64,000 nt of DNA from Nocardioides sp. Root682 (lineage in GTDB: Bacteria; Actinomycetota; Actinomycetes; Propionibacteriales; Nocardioidaceae), in assembly GCF_001427795.1 (NCBI RefSeq), contig NZ_LMHJ01000001.1:1039773-1103772 (forward strand), in the 5' to 3' direction. The notes beneath the pieces were generated by a model, which was given only the letters and a program-made list of their open reading frames with translations, was not told the DNA's origin and searched no databases. Position numbers and translations under genes: made by a program. Position 1 is the stretch's first letter; every line of letters starts with the position of its first letter. Positions 33,286 to 41,936 of the stretch are shown here, in pieces.

Positions 33286-35862
33286 ATGCGCTACGCCGAT
33301 CCCGCCCTGTGCCCCGACTGCCGGTCACCGCTGCCCGCAGGCGTTCCGGTCTGCCCGACCTGCCAGCTGCTCGTCCGCCATCCCCTCGCGGTCGACCTGT
33401 TCCGCACGCTGCGTCGCGCGGACGACCTGGTGGTCGAGCTCCGCACGGCCAGCACCGAGTTCCACGGCCAGCCGGCCGCCCCGGCACCGGCGGCTGCGTC
33501 GGTCCCCGCACACACCACGGCACCGGCGGCCGGCCAGCCGCTCGGAGGCCCGCTCGTTCCTCCGGGCGGCGTGCCCGCCACGAAGCGCGCCGTACCGCCC
33601 CCGCCCGGACCGCCCGCACCCCCGGCCCCGCCGCTGCCGTCCTACCCGGCGGCTCCGGTACCTCCCGCACCCGAGCGGCGCGGCGTCGCATCCGCGTCGG
33701 TCCCGAAGATCCTGCTCGGCCTCGGCGCGTTCTGCCTCCTGGTCGCTGCCGTCATCTTCCTGGCCGTCTCCTGGTCAGCCCTCGGCGTCGGTGGCCGCAC
33801 TGCAGTTCTCGCCGGCCTCACCCTGACCGCAGGCGCGTCCGCGCTGCTCCTGCACCGCGCCGGGCTCCGCATCGCCGGCGAGTCACTGATCGTCGTCGCG
33901 CTGGGCCTGCTGGCTCTCGACGTGTTCGGAGCGGGTGCTTCCGGTTGGCTCGGCGACGGCGGTGACGGGGTCACCGCCTGCGTGGCCGGGCTCGTCGTCG
34001 CCGCAGCCGGCATCGTGATCGGGCTGCTCCGCATCGGCGGCGAGCCGCGGCTCGTCGCGCCCCAGGTGATCGCCGGCATCGGCACGCTCGTCGGTTACTT
34101 CGGCGCCGCCAATGCCACTGAGCACCTGCTCGTCGCCGGCCACGTGTTCACCGCGCTCGCTCTCGGCATCGTCCTGCTCGCTCGGTCCCAGGACCTGCCC
34201 GTCCTCGCCTGGAGCCAGGCCTTCGCCGGGGCGTTCGCCTGGCTCGGTGCCAGCGGCGTCGCGCTGGCCGACGCGCTGAGCAACCCCGACCTCCACCAGC
34301 TCTGGATCGACGGCTCCGGCTGGTCGCTGCTCGTCTCCGCCGCGGTCCTGCTCGCCCCCGGCGTCATCCTCCACCAGCGCGGACTCCTCCTCGCCGGCGC
34401 CAGCTGCGCCGCCATGGTCATGACGGTCGTCGTCACCCTTCCGTGCGTCGACACCGACACCACGACCGTCGGGCTCGTCGCGGTGGCCGTCACCGCCGCC
34501 TGGGTGCTCGGCCTGGCGCTGCTTCCTCGTTCCTTCCGCACCATCGCCATCGCGCCGTCGGCAGTCGGCAGCGTGATCCTCGTCGGCTTCTCCGTGACGA
34601 CCGCAGCCGTCGCGTTCGCCCGGTGGGCCGATCTCTCCACCGGCTTCGAACGGCGCCTCGACCTCACGATCGGCGGCACCGACCCGGTCACCGAGCCGCT
34701 GCTCCTGGTGCCGTCGCTGGTCGTTCCGATCGCCTTCCTCGCGCTGCTCGCCTCCGCTCGCCGCCGCGACCACCTCGTCGTGTGGGCCCAGGTCGCCGCC
34801 ATCACGGCCGGCATCGGCACCGCGGCCACGCTCGCGTCGTACGACGTCACCCTGGCCCTTCCCGTCTCGGCACTCGTGGTCGTGGCACTCGGCGCCATGG
34901 TTGCCGCACTGACGTCATCCGGTGGCCGGGCAGCGGGCCTCAGCGTCAGCGGCACGCTCACGGCGACCGCAGCGTCGATCGCGGCCGTCCCCAGCGCTCC
35001 GATGACGGCGATCGTCGCCGGCCTCGCCACGGCCTCGGCGATCGTCCTTGCCCTGCGCGGCACCCAGGCAGTTCGACTCGTCGGTGCCCTCTCGGCCGCA
35101 CCGTTCTTCGCGCTCGCGACCAGCGCGACCGTGTACGCCGCCAGTGGGGACGCCGCCTGGATCGCGATCCCGGTGCTCCTCGCGGTCGGGGTCCTCGCCC
35201 TCGCCCTGCCGCGTCCCGAGATCGAGTTGCCGGCTGTCATGGCTGCTGTGGTCACGTTCCCGGTCTCGCTGGCCGAGACCACCGACGCGGGCGGCTACAC
35301 CGCATTGTGGCTGACTGTCGCCGGCTTCCTCTTCTGCGCCACAGCCCTCATCCACGAGTCGCGCCGCTTCGGAGCATGGATCGGCGCAGCACTCCTGCTG
35401 CTCGCCACCTGGGTCCGTCTGGCCGACCTCGACGTGGAGGCACCCGAGGCCTACACCCTCCCGCTGGCACTGGCCCTGATCGGCTTCGGTCTCTGGCGGA
35501 TGCAGAAGGCGGCGACCGTCGGGACCGCGGAAGCGCTCCTGCCCGGCCTGCTTCTCGGCACCGTGCCGTCGCTGCTGTGGGTGCTCAACGACCCGGTCTC
35601 GATCCGGGCCCTCCTCCTCGGCGGCGCCTGCCTCGCGCTAACCCTTGCCGGTGCGGCCCTGCGCTGGAGCGCCCCGCTCATGGTGGGCGCCACCGTCGGA
35701 GCGATCGTGGTGTTCCGCGAGATCGGGCCCTACGCGGGCGACTTCCCGAAGTGGGTCTGGATCGGCCTCGCCGGTGCACTCCTCACCATCGTCGGCATCA
35801 CCTGGGAGCGCCAGCTGCTCGAGGTGCGCAAGGCGGTCGGCTACCTGGGTCGCCTCCGGTGA
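33286..35862 (+). CDS. SCO7613-type polytopic membrane protein with N-terminal zinc ribbon
   Basis: The product is 858 residues from ATG 33286. Residues 8-27 form a small zinc ribbon (CPDC and CPTC), followed by a helix, a long Pro/Ala-rich linker (about residues 55-125) and then some 20 or more hydrophobic segments through to the C-terminus. This layout matches the actinobacterial SCO7613 C-terminal-domain membrane proteins, whose function is unknown. The many membrane helices suggest a transporter or envelope assembly role. There is no Shine-Dalgarno at the chosen start. The last residues (ERQLLEVRKAVGYLGRLR) are basic and cytosolic. Confidence 0.85.
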   Translation: MRYADPALCPDCRSPLPAGVPVCPTCQLLVRHPLAVDLFRTLRRADDLVVELRTASTEFHGQPAAPAPAAASVPAHTTAPAAGQPLGGPLVPPGGVPATKRAVPPPPGPPAPPAPPLPSYPAAPVPPAPERRGVASASVPKILLGLGAFCLLVAAVIFLAVSWSALGVGGRTAVLAGLTLTAGASALLLHRAGLRIAGESLIVVALGLLALDVFGAGASGWLGDGGDGVTACVAGLVVAAAGIVIGLLRIGGEPRLVAPQVIAGIGTLVGYFGAANATEHLLVAGHVFTALALGIVLLARSQDLPVLAWSQAFAGAFAWLGASGVALADALSNPDLHQLWIDGSGWSLLVSAAVLLAPGVILHQRGLLLAGASCAAMVMTVVVTLPCVDTDTTTVGLVAVAVTAAWVLGLALLPRSFRTIAIAPSAVGSVILVGFSVTTAAVAFARWADLSTGFERRLDLTIGGTDPVTEPLLLVPSLVVPIAFLALLASARRRDHLVVWAQVAAITAGIGTAATLASYDVTLALPVSALVVVALGAMVAALTSSGGRAAGLSVSGTLTATAASIAAVPSAPMTAIVAGLATASAIVLALRGTQAVRLVGALSAAPFFALATSATVYAASGDAAWIAIPVLLAVGVLALALPRPEIELPAVMAAVVTFPVSLAETTDAGGYTALWLTVAGFLFCATALIHESRRFGAWIGAALLLLATWVRLADLDVEAPEAYTLPLALALIGFGLWRMQKAATVGTAEALLPGLLLGTVPSLLWVLNDPVSIRALLLGGACLALTLAGAALRWSAPLMVGATVGAIVVFREIGPYAGDFPKWVWIGLAGALLTIVGITWERQLLEVRKAVGYLGRLR

Positions 35863-35905
35863 CCCTCGCCGGTCGCGGTCACTACTGACCTGCTAGACAA
35901 AGGGC

Positions 35906-36397
35906 ATGGCTACCACTGCACTCGGCGGCAACCCCGTCACCACCGTCGGCGACCTTCCTGCCGTCGGCGCCCCCGCCCCGTCCTTCTCCCTCGTCGGTTC
36001 CGACTTCAGCACGATCACCCTCCCCGAGGGTTCGCGCGCGGTGCTCAACATCTTCCCGAGCATCGACACCGGCATCTGTGCCGCGAGCGTGCGCAAGTTC
36101 AACGAGCTCGCCTCGGGCCTCGAGAACACCACGGTCATCAACGTGTCGCAGGACCTCCCGTTCGCCCAGGCGCGCTTCTGCGGCGCCGAAGGCATCGAGA
36201 ACGTCCAGGTCGGCTCGGGCTTCCGCACCTCGTTCGGCGAGGACTACGGCGTCAAGCTGGTCGACGGCAAGTTCGAGGGCCTGCTGGCCCGCTCGGTCGT
36301 GGTCGTCGACGCCGACGGCTCGGTCCTCCACACCGAGCTGGTCCCCGAGATCGCCACGGAGCCCAACTACGACGCCGCCATCGCGGCACTCGCCTGA
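35906..36397 (+). CDS. tpx: Thiol peroxidase (Tpx)
   Basis: The product is 163 residues with the atypical 2-Cys peroxiredoxin signature: peroxidatic Cys58 in PSIDTGICAAS and resolving Cys92 in ARFCGAEG, plus the conserved start GNPVTTVGDLPAVGAPAP. It reduces hydroperoxides with electrons from thioredoxin. TAGACA ends six bases before the ATG and the AAAGGG between them could be an RBS, so either a leaderless or a normal start is possible. Confidence 0.95.
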   Translation: MATTALGGNPVTTVGDLPAVGAPAPSFSLVGSDFSTITLPEGSRAVLNIFPSIDTGICAASVRKFNELASGLENTTVINVSQDLPFAQARFCGAEGIENVQVGSGFRTSFGEDYGVKLVDGKFEGLLARSVVVVDADGSVLHTELVPEIATEPNYDAAIAALA

Positions 36398-36416
36398 CCG
36401 AACCACCTGACCGAGG

Positions 36417-36752
36417 TCAGTCCCCCGTCGCGGGATCCCAGAACGCCCGCGGCATGTCGAGGCCGCCGCTGACCTTCAGCGGCGTGTCCTCGTCGAGATA
36501 GTGCGCACGGGCCCGGTCGTCGTGGCTCGGCGGGAGGGTGCCATCGGCACGGACCACCCGCCACCACGGCACCGGGCCGCCGTACCTCGCCATCGCCGAG
36601 CCGACCTGGCGCGGGCCTCCCCCGGCGACCGCCGCGAGGGCGCCGTACGTCGTCACCCGACCGGGCGGGATCCGCTCGACCAGGTCGAGCAATGTCTCGA
36701 CGTACCCCTCGTCCACGAGGTCATTCAACCCGACAGACGCCGAGAGCCCCAT
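36417..36752 (-). CDS. Alkyltransferase-like (ATL) DNA-binding protein
   Basis: The product is up to 111 residues. It has the MGMT/Ogt C-terminal helix-turn-helix (RVTTYGALAAVAGGGPRQVGSAM) and the active-site loop PWWRVVRADG, where Trp replaces the alkyl-accepting Cys of PCHRVV. That substitution defines ATL proteins, which bind O6-alkylguanine and hand it to nucleotide excision repair. Rv3204 lies in a similar place in M. tuberculosis. The start is uncertain: ATG 36752 sits inside a hairpin, and TTG 36728 or GTG 36716 are in-frame alternatives without clear RBS. Confidence 0.85.
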   Translation of the reverse strand: MGLSASVGLNDLVDEGYVETLLDLVERIPPGRVTTYGALAAVAGGGPRQVGSAMARYGGPVPWWRVVRADGTLPPSHDDRARAHYLDEDTPLKVSGGLDMPRAFWDPATGD

Positions 36753-36771
36753 CCGTGAGGACGGGGCTCTC
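36742..36771. terminator. 9-bp perfect hairpin at the 5' end of the ATL gene
   Basis: GAGAGCCCC (36742-36750) and GGGGCTCTC (36763-36771) are separated by 12 bases. No gene ends here on either strand, so it may be a leader or attenuation structure for the minus-strand ATL gene or a stray terminator. Confidence 0.5.
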
Positions 36772-37066
36772 AGTTGCTCCCTCGGTGCGGTGAACGCTCT
36801 GACCGATCGGCGGTGGTCCGCAACAGCCAGACCACGATGTCTAGTCCAACGAGGTCCCCGCGTCCCGGTTACGGGCGGGACATGTGGGGTTGTCGGGTTG
36901 CAGCATGCCTTGCAACACCTTGTGCAAGTTTTCGCGCAACCCTTGCGTTCAGCGGTGATTTTCGTGTGAGGTACGGACCGGGCGCCGAAATTTTGCAGTC
37001 TCGGGCGACGTTCCCGTCCTCCCTGACTTTTCGGTGCCCTCTCACCATTATTTCTCGGAGGCATCT
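36772..37066 (+). promoter_or_regulatory. Upstream region of the M6 protease gene with a candidate operator
   Basis: CTTGCA and TGCAAG (36909-36928) form an inverted repeat with eight bases between. Related TTGCA and GCGCAA words recur around it. The 295-base gap is less GC-rich than its surroundings, which fits a regulated promoter. No gene is seen in it. Confidence 0.4.
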
Positions 37067-39331
37067 GTGAAGAAACTGGCATCCGGCTTGATCGCCGGCG
37101 CCGCGACCATCGCCCTCGGTGGCGTGATGTTGCAACCGGCCCAGGCCGACACGCCTGTCGACGGCCCTGCGAAGCAGCGCCCGGCGCACGCGAAGAAGCA
37201 CGACCGCCCCGGTCCCAAGACGCTGGAGCAGCGTCGCGAGATGCGCAAGGCGATCGAGCTGGTGGAGAACGGCAGTGCCCGTCTCCAGAAGCGCGCCGAC
37301 GGCGGCGCGACCGTCAAGCTCGCCACCGGTGAGTACGTCGAGTTCCCGGTCGAGAAGAGCGACAAGATCCTCACCCTGCTCGGCCAGTTCGGCACGGCCA
37401 GCGTGCCCGCGCAGGGAACCGACCCGGGCCCGCTGCACAACGAGATCCCCGAGCCCGACCGCGAGGTCGACAACTCCACGGAATGGGCGCCGGACTTCAA
37501 CAAGGCGCACTACGACGAGATGTTCAACGGCGACGGCGAGTCGTTCAAGAACTTCTACAAGGAGGTCTCGAGCGGTCGCTACGACGTCACCGTCACGACC
37601 GAGGACTGGGTGACGGTCCCGGGCAACGCCTCGACCTACGGCGACAACGCGGTTGAGGACGACGGCGGCTCGTGGGCGTTCATCGCCGACACCGCTGACG
37701 CCTGGTACGCCGCGCAGGTCGACGCGGGCAAGACGCCTGCCGAGATCGACGCCTACCTCGCGCAGTACGACGAGTGGGACCGCTACGACTTCGACGGCGA
37801 CGGTGACTTCAACGAGGCCGACGGCTACATCGACCACTTCCAGGCGGTTCACGCCGGAGGCGGCGAGGAGGCCGGATCGGGCGAGGACGCCATCTGGTCG
37901 CACCGTTGGTACGTCAACGGCAACCTCTACGGCCAGACCGGACCGACGGTCGGCAGCAGCCAGAACCTGTACGGCGGCACGCAGGTCGGTGACTCGAAGT
38001 ACTTCATCGGCGACTACACCGTCGAGCCGGAGAACGGCGGACTCGGCGTCTTCGCGCACGAGTACGGCCACGACCTGGAGCTCCCGGACTTCTACGACAC
38101 CGCGGGCGGCGAGAACGGCACCGGTTTCTGGACGCTGATGTCCTCCGGCTCATGGCTGAACCACGGCCAGGAGTCGATCGGCACCACGCCCGGCCTGATG
38201 GGTCCGGAGGAGAAGTACTTCCTCGGCTGGCTCGACTACACCGAGGTGAGCTCCGGCCAGAGCGGCAGCTACGTGCTGAGCCCGTCCCAGGAGACCGCGG
38301 TCGGACAGGACCAGGCGATCAAGGTCAACCTGCCGGACAAGACCACCACGAACGTCTACACGACCGCCCGCAAGGGCAAGTACTCCTGGTACTCCGGACG
38401 TGGAGACAACCTCGTCTCCACGCTGACACGTGCCGTCGCCCCCTCGAAGTCTGTCCAGATCAGCGCCGACATCTGGAACCGGATCGAGCCCGACTACGAC
38501 TTCCTCTACGCGGAGTACTCCGTCGACGGCGGCACCACCTGGACACAGCTCGAGGCGATCGACGGCAACGCCGACTGGACCAAGCACCAGTGGAGCTACA
38601 GCCTCAGCAAGAAGAAGGGTTCGCTGTTCCGGCTGCGCTATGCCACCGACGGCGGATTCAACGAGGCCGGCGCGTTCATCGACAACATCGTGATCAAGGG
38701 CCAGGGCAAGGCGTTCACCGACGGCGCCGAGAACGGTGCGAACGGCTGGACGGTCAAGGGCTTCACTGCCTCGACGGGCACGGAGACCAAGACGACCGCG
38801 CGCTACTACCTCATCGAGAACCGTCAATACGTCGGGTACGACAGCACCCTCCAGGTGGGCCCGTACAACTTCTCCGAGGGCGTCACGCGACCCGACTGGG
38901 TGGAGCACTTCGCCTACCAGAACGGCATGCTCGTCTGGCTGGTCGACCTGGCTTACGCCGACAACAACACGAGCGCCCACCCGGGCGGCGGCTACGCCTT
39001 GCCGGTCGACGTACGACCGGACTCGCTGACCTACCCGGACGGGTCCAGCCCCACCAACCGTCGCGAACCGTTCGACGCCACGTTCGGCATCTCGGCAACT
39101 GACGATGTCTGCCTGCACAAGCAGGTCGCGACAACCGGCGGACACGACACGCTCGCCGCGTGCGCACCGTCCGTCGCTGGGGTCGCGACGTTCAACGACA
39201 CCAACCCCGAGGCCTACTGGAACGCTGCCAACGAGCAGAACTCCGTGAAGGTCGCCGGAGTCGGGGTCACCGCCACCGTCACCGCCGAGAACGCTGACGG
39301 CACCATCCAGGTCCAGGTCACGAACCCGTGA
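37067..39331 (+). CDS. Secreted M6 family (immune inhibitor A-like) metalloprotease
   Basis: GTG 37067 has CGGAGG seven bases upstream; the product is 754 residues. A Sec signal peptide (VKKLASGLIAGAATIALGG, cleavage near AQADT) is followed by a basic propeptide region. The M6 catalytic domain has HEYGHDLELPD at 331-341, with a zinc-binding HExxH and the following Asp, and GFWTLMSSGSW with the Met-turn. The C-terminal part has two beta-sandwich segments (SVDGGTTWTQLEAIDG, FIDNIVIKG). It is predicted to degrade extracellular protein for nutrition or defence. A perfect bidirectional terminator follows. Confidence 0.93.
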   Translation: MKKLASGLIAGAATIALGGVMLQPAQADTPVDGPAKQRPAHAKKHDRPGPKTLEQRREMRKAIELVENGSARLQKRADGGATVKLATGEYVEFPVEKSDKILTLLGQFGTASVPAQGTDPGPLHNEIPEPDREVDNSTEWAPDFNKAHYDEMFNGDGESFKNFYKEVSSGRYDVTVTTEDWVTVPGNASTYGDNAVEDDGGSWAFIADTADAWYAAQVDAGKTPAEIDAYLAQYDEWDRYDFDGDGDFNEADGYIDHFQAVHAGGGEEAGSGEDAIWSHRWYVNGNLYGQTGPTVGSSQNLYGGTQVGDSKYFIGDYTVEPENGGLGVFAHEYGHDLELPDFYDTAGGENGTGFWTLMSSGSWLNHGQESIGTTPGLMGPEEKYFLGWLDYTEVSSGQSGSYVLSPSQETAVGQDQAIKVNLPDKTTTNVYTTARKGKYSWYSGRGDNLVSTLTRAVAPSKSVQISADIWNRIEPDYDFLYAEYSVDGGTTWTQLEAIDGNADWTKHQWSYSLSKKKGSLFRLRYATDGGFNEAGAFIDNIVIKGQGKAFTDGAENGANGWTVKGFTASTGTETKTTARYYLIENRQYVGYDSTLQVGPYNFSEGVTRPDWVEHFAYQNGMLVWLVDLAYADNNTSAHPGGGYALPVDVRPDSLTYPDGSSPTNRREPFDATFGISATDDVCLHKQVATTGGHDTLAACAPSVAGVATFNDTNPEAYWNAANEQNSVKVAGVGVTATVTAENADGTIQVQVTNP

Positions 39332-39350
39332 CCTGACGCCGGGGACGCAG

Positions 39351-39384
39351 CAGGCCCCGCGATCCTCACGGATCGCGGGGCCTG
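39351..39384. terminator. Bidirectional intrinsic terminator
   Basis: Perfect 14-bp arms (CAGGCCCCGCGATC and its complement) flank a six-base loop between the stops of the convergent M6 protease and moeZ genes. The plus side is followed by tttgcgt. Confidence 0.92.
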
Positions 39385-39397
39385 TTTGCGTCTGTCG

Positions 39398-40606
39398 TCA
39401 GTACGAGGGCTGGCTCGGGTCGATCTGGTTGACCCAGGCCACCACGCCGCCGCCGACGTGGACGGCGTCGTCGTACCCGGCGCCCTTGACGATGGCGAGG
39501 GTCTCGGCCGACCGCACACCCGTCTTGCAGTGCATGACGATCTGCTTGCCCGAGTCGACGCCCGGCAGCTGCGCGAGCGCGTTGCCGTTGAGGAACTCGC
39601 CCTTGGGCAGCAGCACCGCACCGGGGATGTGGTTGATCTCTGCCTCGGCGGCCTCACGGACGTCGATCAGGACGAAGTCGCGCGACCCCTCCTCGCGCTC
39701 CTTGAGCATCGCGGCGAGCTGCGTGACGCTGATCGTCGCGTCGACGGCAGCATCGGCCGCCTCCTCGGAGATCGCGCCGCAGAATGCGTCGTAGTCGATC
39801 AGGCCGGTGACGGTGGGGTTCTCGCCGCACAGCGCGCAGTTGGGGTCCTTGCGGACCTTCAGCTTGCGCCACTCGAGCTCGAGGGCGTCGTAGATGACCA
39901 GCTTGCCGATGGCGGGGTCGCCGGCGCCGATGAGCAGCTTGATCGCCTCGTTGACCTGGATCGAGCCGATCGAGGCGCACAGGACACCGAGGACGCCGCC
40001 CTCGGCGCACGAGGGGACCATGCCCGGCGGCGGGGGCTCGGGGTACAGGCAGCGGTAGCAGGGGGCGTCGTCGGCCATCGTGGGCGCGAAGACCGATGCC
40101 TGGCCGTCGAAGCGGTAGATCGAGCCCCAGACGTACGGGATCCCGAGGAAGTACGCCGCGTCGTTGACCATGTAACGGGTCGCGAAGTTGTCCGTGCCGT
40201 CGACGATGAGGTCGTAGCCCTGGAACACCTCCATGACGTTGTCGTTGTCGAGGCGCTCCTCGTGCAGGATCACGTTGACGAGCGGGTTGATCTCGAGGAT
40301 CGACTCCTTGGCCGAGAGCCCCTTGGCCTTGCCGAGGTCCGACATGCCGTGGATGACCTGGCGCTGCAGGTTGGACTCGTCGACCTCGTCGAACTCGGCG
40401 ATGCCGAGCGTGCCGACACCGGCCGCAGCGAGGTACAGCAACGCAGGGCTGCCGAGGCCGCCCGCGCCGATCACGAGGACCTTCGCGTTCTTGAGGCGCT
40501 TCTGTCCGTCCATCGCCACGTCGGGGATGATCAGGTGACGGCTGTAGCGGCGGACCTCGTCGATGGTCAGCTCGGCAGCCGGCTCCACCAGCGCGGGAAA
40601 GCTCAC
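39398..40606 (-). CDS. moeZ: MoeZ adenylyltransferase/sulfurtransferase
   Basis: The product is 402 residues from GTG 40606 with GAGGAG upstream. The E1-like adenylation domain has GAGGLGSP (47-54), EFDEVDESNLQRQ and VDGTDNFATRY, with zinc pairs CYRC and CALC. A C-terminal rhodanese domain carries the persulfide Cys360 in MHCKTGVRS. MoeZ activates ubiquitin-like sulfur carriers (MoaD-type, CysO) for molybdopterin, cysteine and related pathways. The neighbouring TetR and DUF3107 genes match Rv3206c-Rv3208A order. Confidence 0.95.
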   Translation of the reverse strand: MSFPALVEPAAELTIDEVRRYSRHLIIPDVAMDGQKRLKNAKVLVIGAGGLGSPALLYLAAAGVGTLGIAEFDEVDESNLQRQVIHGMSDLGKAKGLSAKESILEINPLVNVILHEERLDNDNVMEVFQGYDLIVDGTDNFATRYMVNDAAYFLGIPYVWGSIYRFDGQASVFAPTMADDAPCYRCLYPEPPPPGMVPSCAEGGVLGVLCASIGSIQVNEAIKLLIGAGDPAIGKLVIYDALELEWRKLKVRKDPNCALCGENPTVTGLIDYDAFCGAISEEAADAAVDATISVTQLAAMLKEREEGSRDFVLIDVREAAEAEINHIPGAVLLPKGEFLNGNALAQLPGVDSGKQIVMHCKTGVRSAETLAIVKGAGYDDAVHVGGGVVAWVNQIDPSQPSY

Positions 40607-40783
40607 TTCGTACTCCTCGTCGAACGATGGGGGTCAGTCCAGGCACAACACCGGGCACCCGCCCGGCTGTTCCCTCGACCCTGCCATGGTCCCCTCCCTG
40701 ACCAAGGAGTGGACACCACGTCCCGTCATCCGGACCCGGCGACGAACGGCCGGGCGGCTCACCCGACCGCTCCTACCAGCGAG

Positions 40784-40789
40784 TAGGCT
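40784..40789 (+). promoter_or_regulatory. Probable -10 element of the leaderless tetR gene
   Basis: TAGGCT ends seven bases before GTG 40797. The identical hexamer occurs before ku (46396-46401) and upstream of the DUF3107 gene (41471-41476). Confidence 0.5.
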
Positions 40790-40796
40790 TCTGGCC

Positions 40797-41447
40797 GTGG
40801 TGACCGAGCAGTTCGACCTGGACGACAGGCGGCCCCGCGGCGTACGCCTTCCCCGCCGCGAACGACGCGCGCAGCTGCTGGCCGCTGCCCTCGAGGTGTT
40901 CGTCGCGCAGGGCTATCACGCCGCTGCCATGGACGACATCGCCGAACGAGCCGGCGTCTCGAAGCCGGTGCTCTACCAGCACTTCCCCGGCAAGCTCGAG
41001 CTCTACCTCGCGATCCTCGACACCGCCTGTGACGCGATCATCGCCAACTGCCGCAAGGCGCTGGAGTCCACGCACGACAACAAGCAGCGCGTGGCAGCGG
41101 CGATGGACGCGTTCTTCGTGTACGTCGGCCACGACACCGGCGCCTTCCGTCTGGTGTTCGAGTCCGACCTCACCAACGAGCCCGCGGTGCGCGACCACAT
41201 CGACCGGGTCACCACCGAGTGCGCCGACCTGATCACCTCGGTGATCCAGGAGGACACCGGCCTGCCGCCGGCCGCATCCCGCCTCCTGTCCGTCTCCCTC
41301 GTGGGAATGGCTCAGGTCAGCGCACGGTTCTGGCTGACCGACACCGACGGCGGCCTGACCGGTCTGAGCCGCGACCAGGCCGTGGCGCTGGTGTCGGGCC
41401 TGGCCTGGCGCGGCATCCGCGGGTACCCGCTCACCGATGAGCACTGA
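40797..41447 (+). CDS. TetR-family transcription regulator
   Basis: The product is 216 residues from GTG 40797 (or the next codon, GTG 40800). A basic N-terminal extension precedes the HTH: RRAQLLAAALEVFVAQGYHAAAMDDIAERAGVSKPVLYQHFP in sequence is the classical TetR DNA-binding domain, quoted here in part only by its landmarks MDDIAERAGVSKPVLYQHF. The C-terminal helices (about 85-210) would bind the ligand. It corresponds by position to Rv3208. No palindromic operator is obvious, and the ligand is unknown. Confidence 0.92.
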   Translation: MVTEQFDLDDRRPRGVRLPRRERRAQLLAAALEVFVAQGYHAAAMDDIAERAGVSKPVLYQHFPGKLELYLAILDTACDAIIANCRKALESTHDNKQRVAAAMDAFFVYVGHDTGAFRLVFESDLTNEPAVRDHIDRVTTECADLITSVIQEDTGLPPAASRLLSVSLVGMAQVSARFWLTDTDGGLTGLSRDQAVALVSGLAWRGIRGYPLTDEH

Positions 41448-41528
41448 CCCGCTGTCGACCAGACACTGACTAGGCTGGAACGAGACGGTCGGGTTCCTCG
41501 GCCGTCCCCACGAACGAGGAGAACAACC

Positions 41529-41756
41529 ATGACCGTCGAGGTCAAGATCGGTGTGCAGAACACCGCGCGGGAGCTCGTCATCGAGACCGACGAGACCAGC
41601 GAGGGCGTCGAGGCGCTCGTCAGCGACGCGCTGTCGTCCGAGGGTGTCCTCAAGCTGACCGACACCAAGGGCAAGGTGACCGTCGTTCCGGTCGCGAAGC
41701 TCGCGTACGTCGAGATCGGTCGCAGCGTCGCCGGACAGGTCGGCTTTCGCTCCTGA
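41529..41756 (+). CDS. DUF3107 small protein (TB9.4-like)
   Basis: The product is 75 residues, starting MTVEVKIGVQNTARELVIET and ending in a strand that includes YVEIGRSVAGQVGF. This is the DUF3107 family, called TB9.4 (Rv3208A) in M. tuberculosis, where it also follows the TetR gene. The fold is a small alpha/beta sandwich; function is unknown. A TAGGCT box at 41471 gives a leader of about 45 bases, and GAGGAG lies before the ATG. Confidence 0.93.
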   Translation: MTVEVKIGVQNTARELVIETDETSEGVEALVSDALSSEGVLKLTDTKGKVTVVPVAKLAYVEIGRSVAGQVGFRS

Positions 41757-41781
41757 GCGAAGCCCAGGAGCGACAGGAGTC

Positions 41782-41826
41782 GTTGGTTGAGGTGCGACTG
41801 AGCTTGCGAAGTCGCCTCGAAACCCG
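41782..41826. repeat. Copy 2 of the palindromic repeat family (variant centre)
   Basis: In reverse orientation to the other two copies it has the same ends (GGTTGAGGTGCGA and CGCCTCGAAACCC) but a longer, different centre that keeps a GCGACT/AGTCGC pairing. It lies downstream of the DUF3107 gene. Confidence 0.75.
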
Positions 41827-41936
41827 GAGCTGAACGAAGCTCAGGAACTCTGGGGCCACCCACAGACGTTCCACAGGTTGACCGGGCACCATCGACACAG
41901 GGTCGATGGCGACCGGATCCCCGGGAGGTGAGTGCG

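Noticed and set aside
41757..41936. Small gene after DUF3107
   Set aside because: The stretch is made of palindromic repeat sequence and has no start with an RBS and stable frame.
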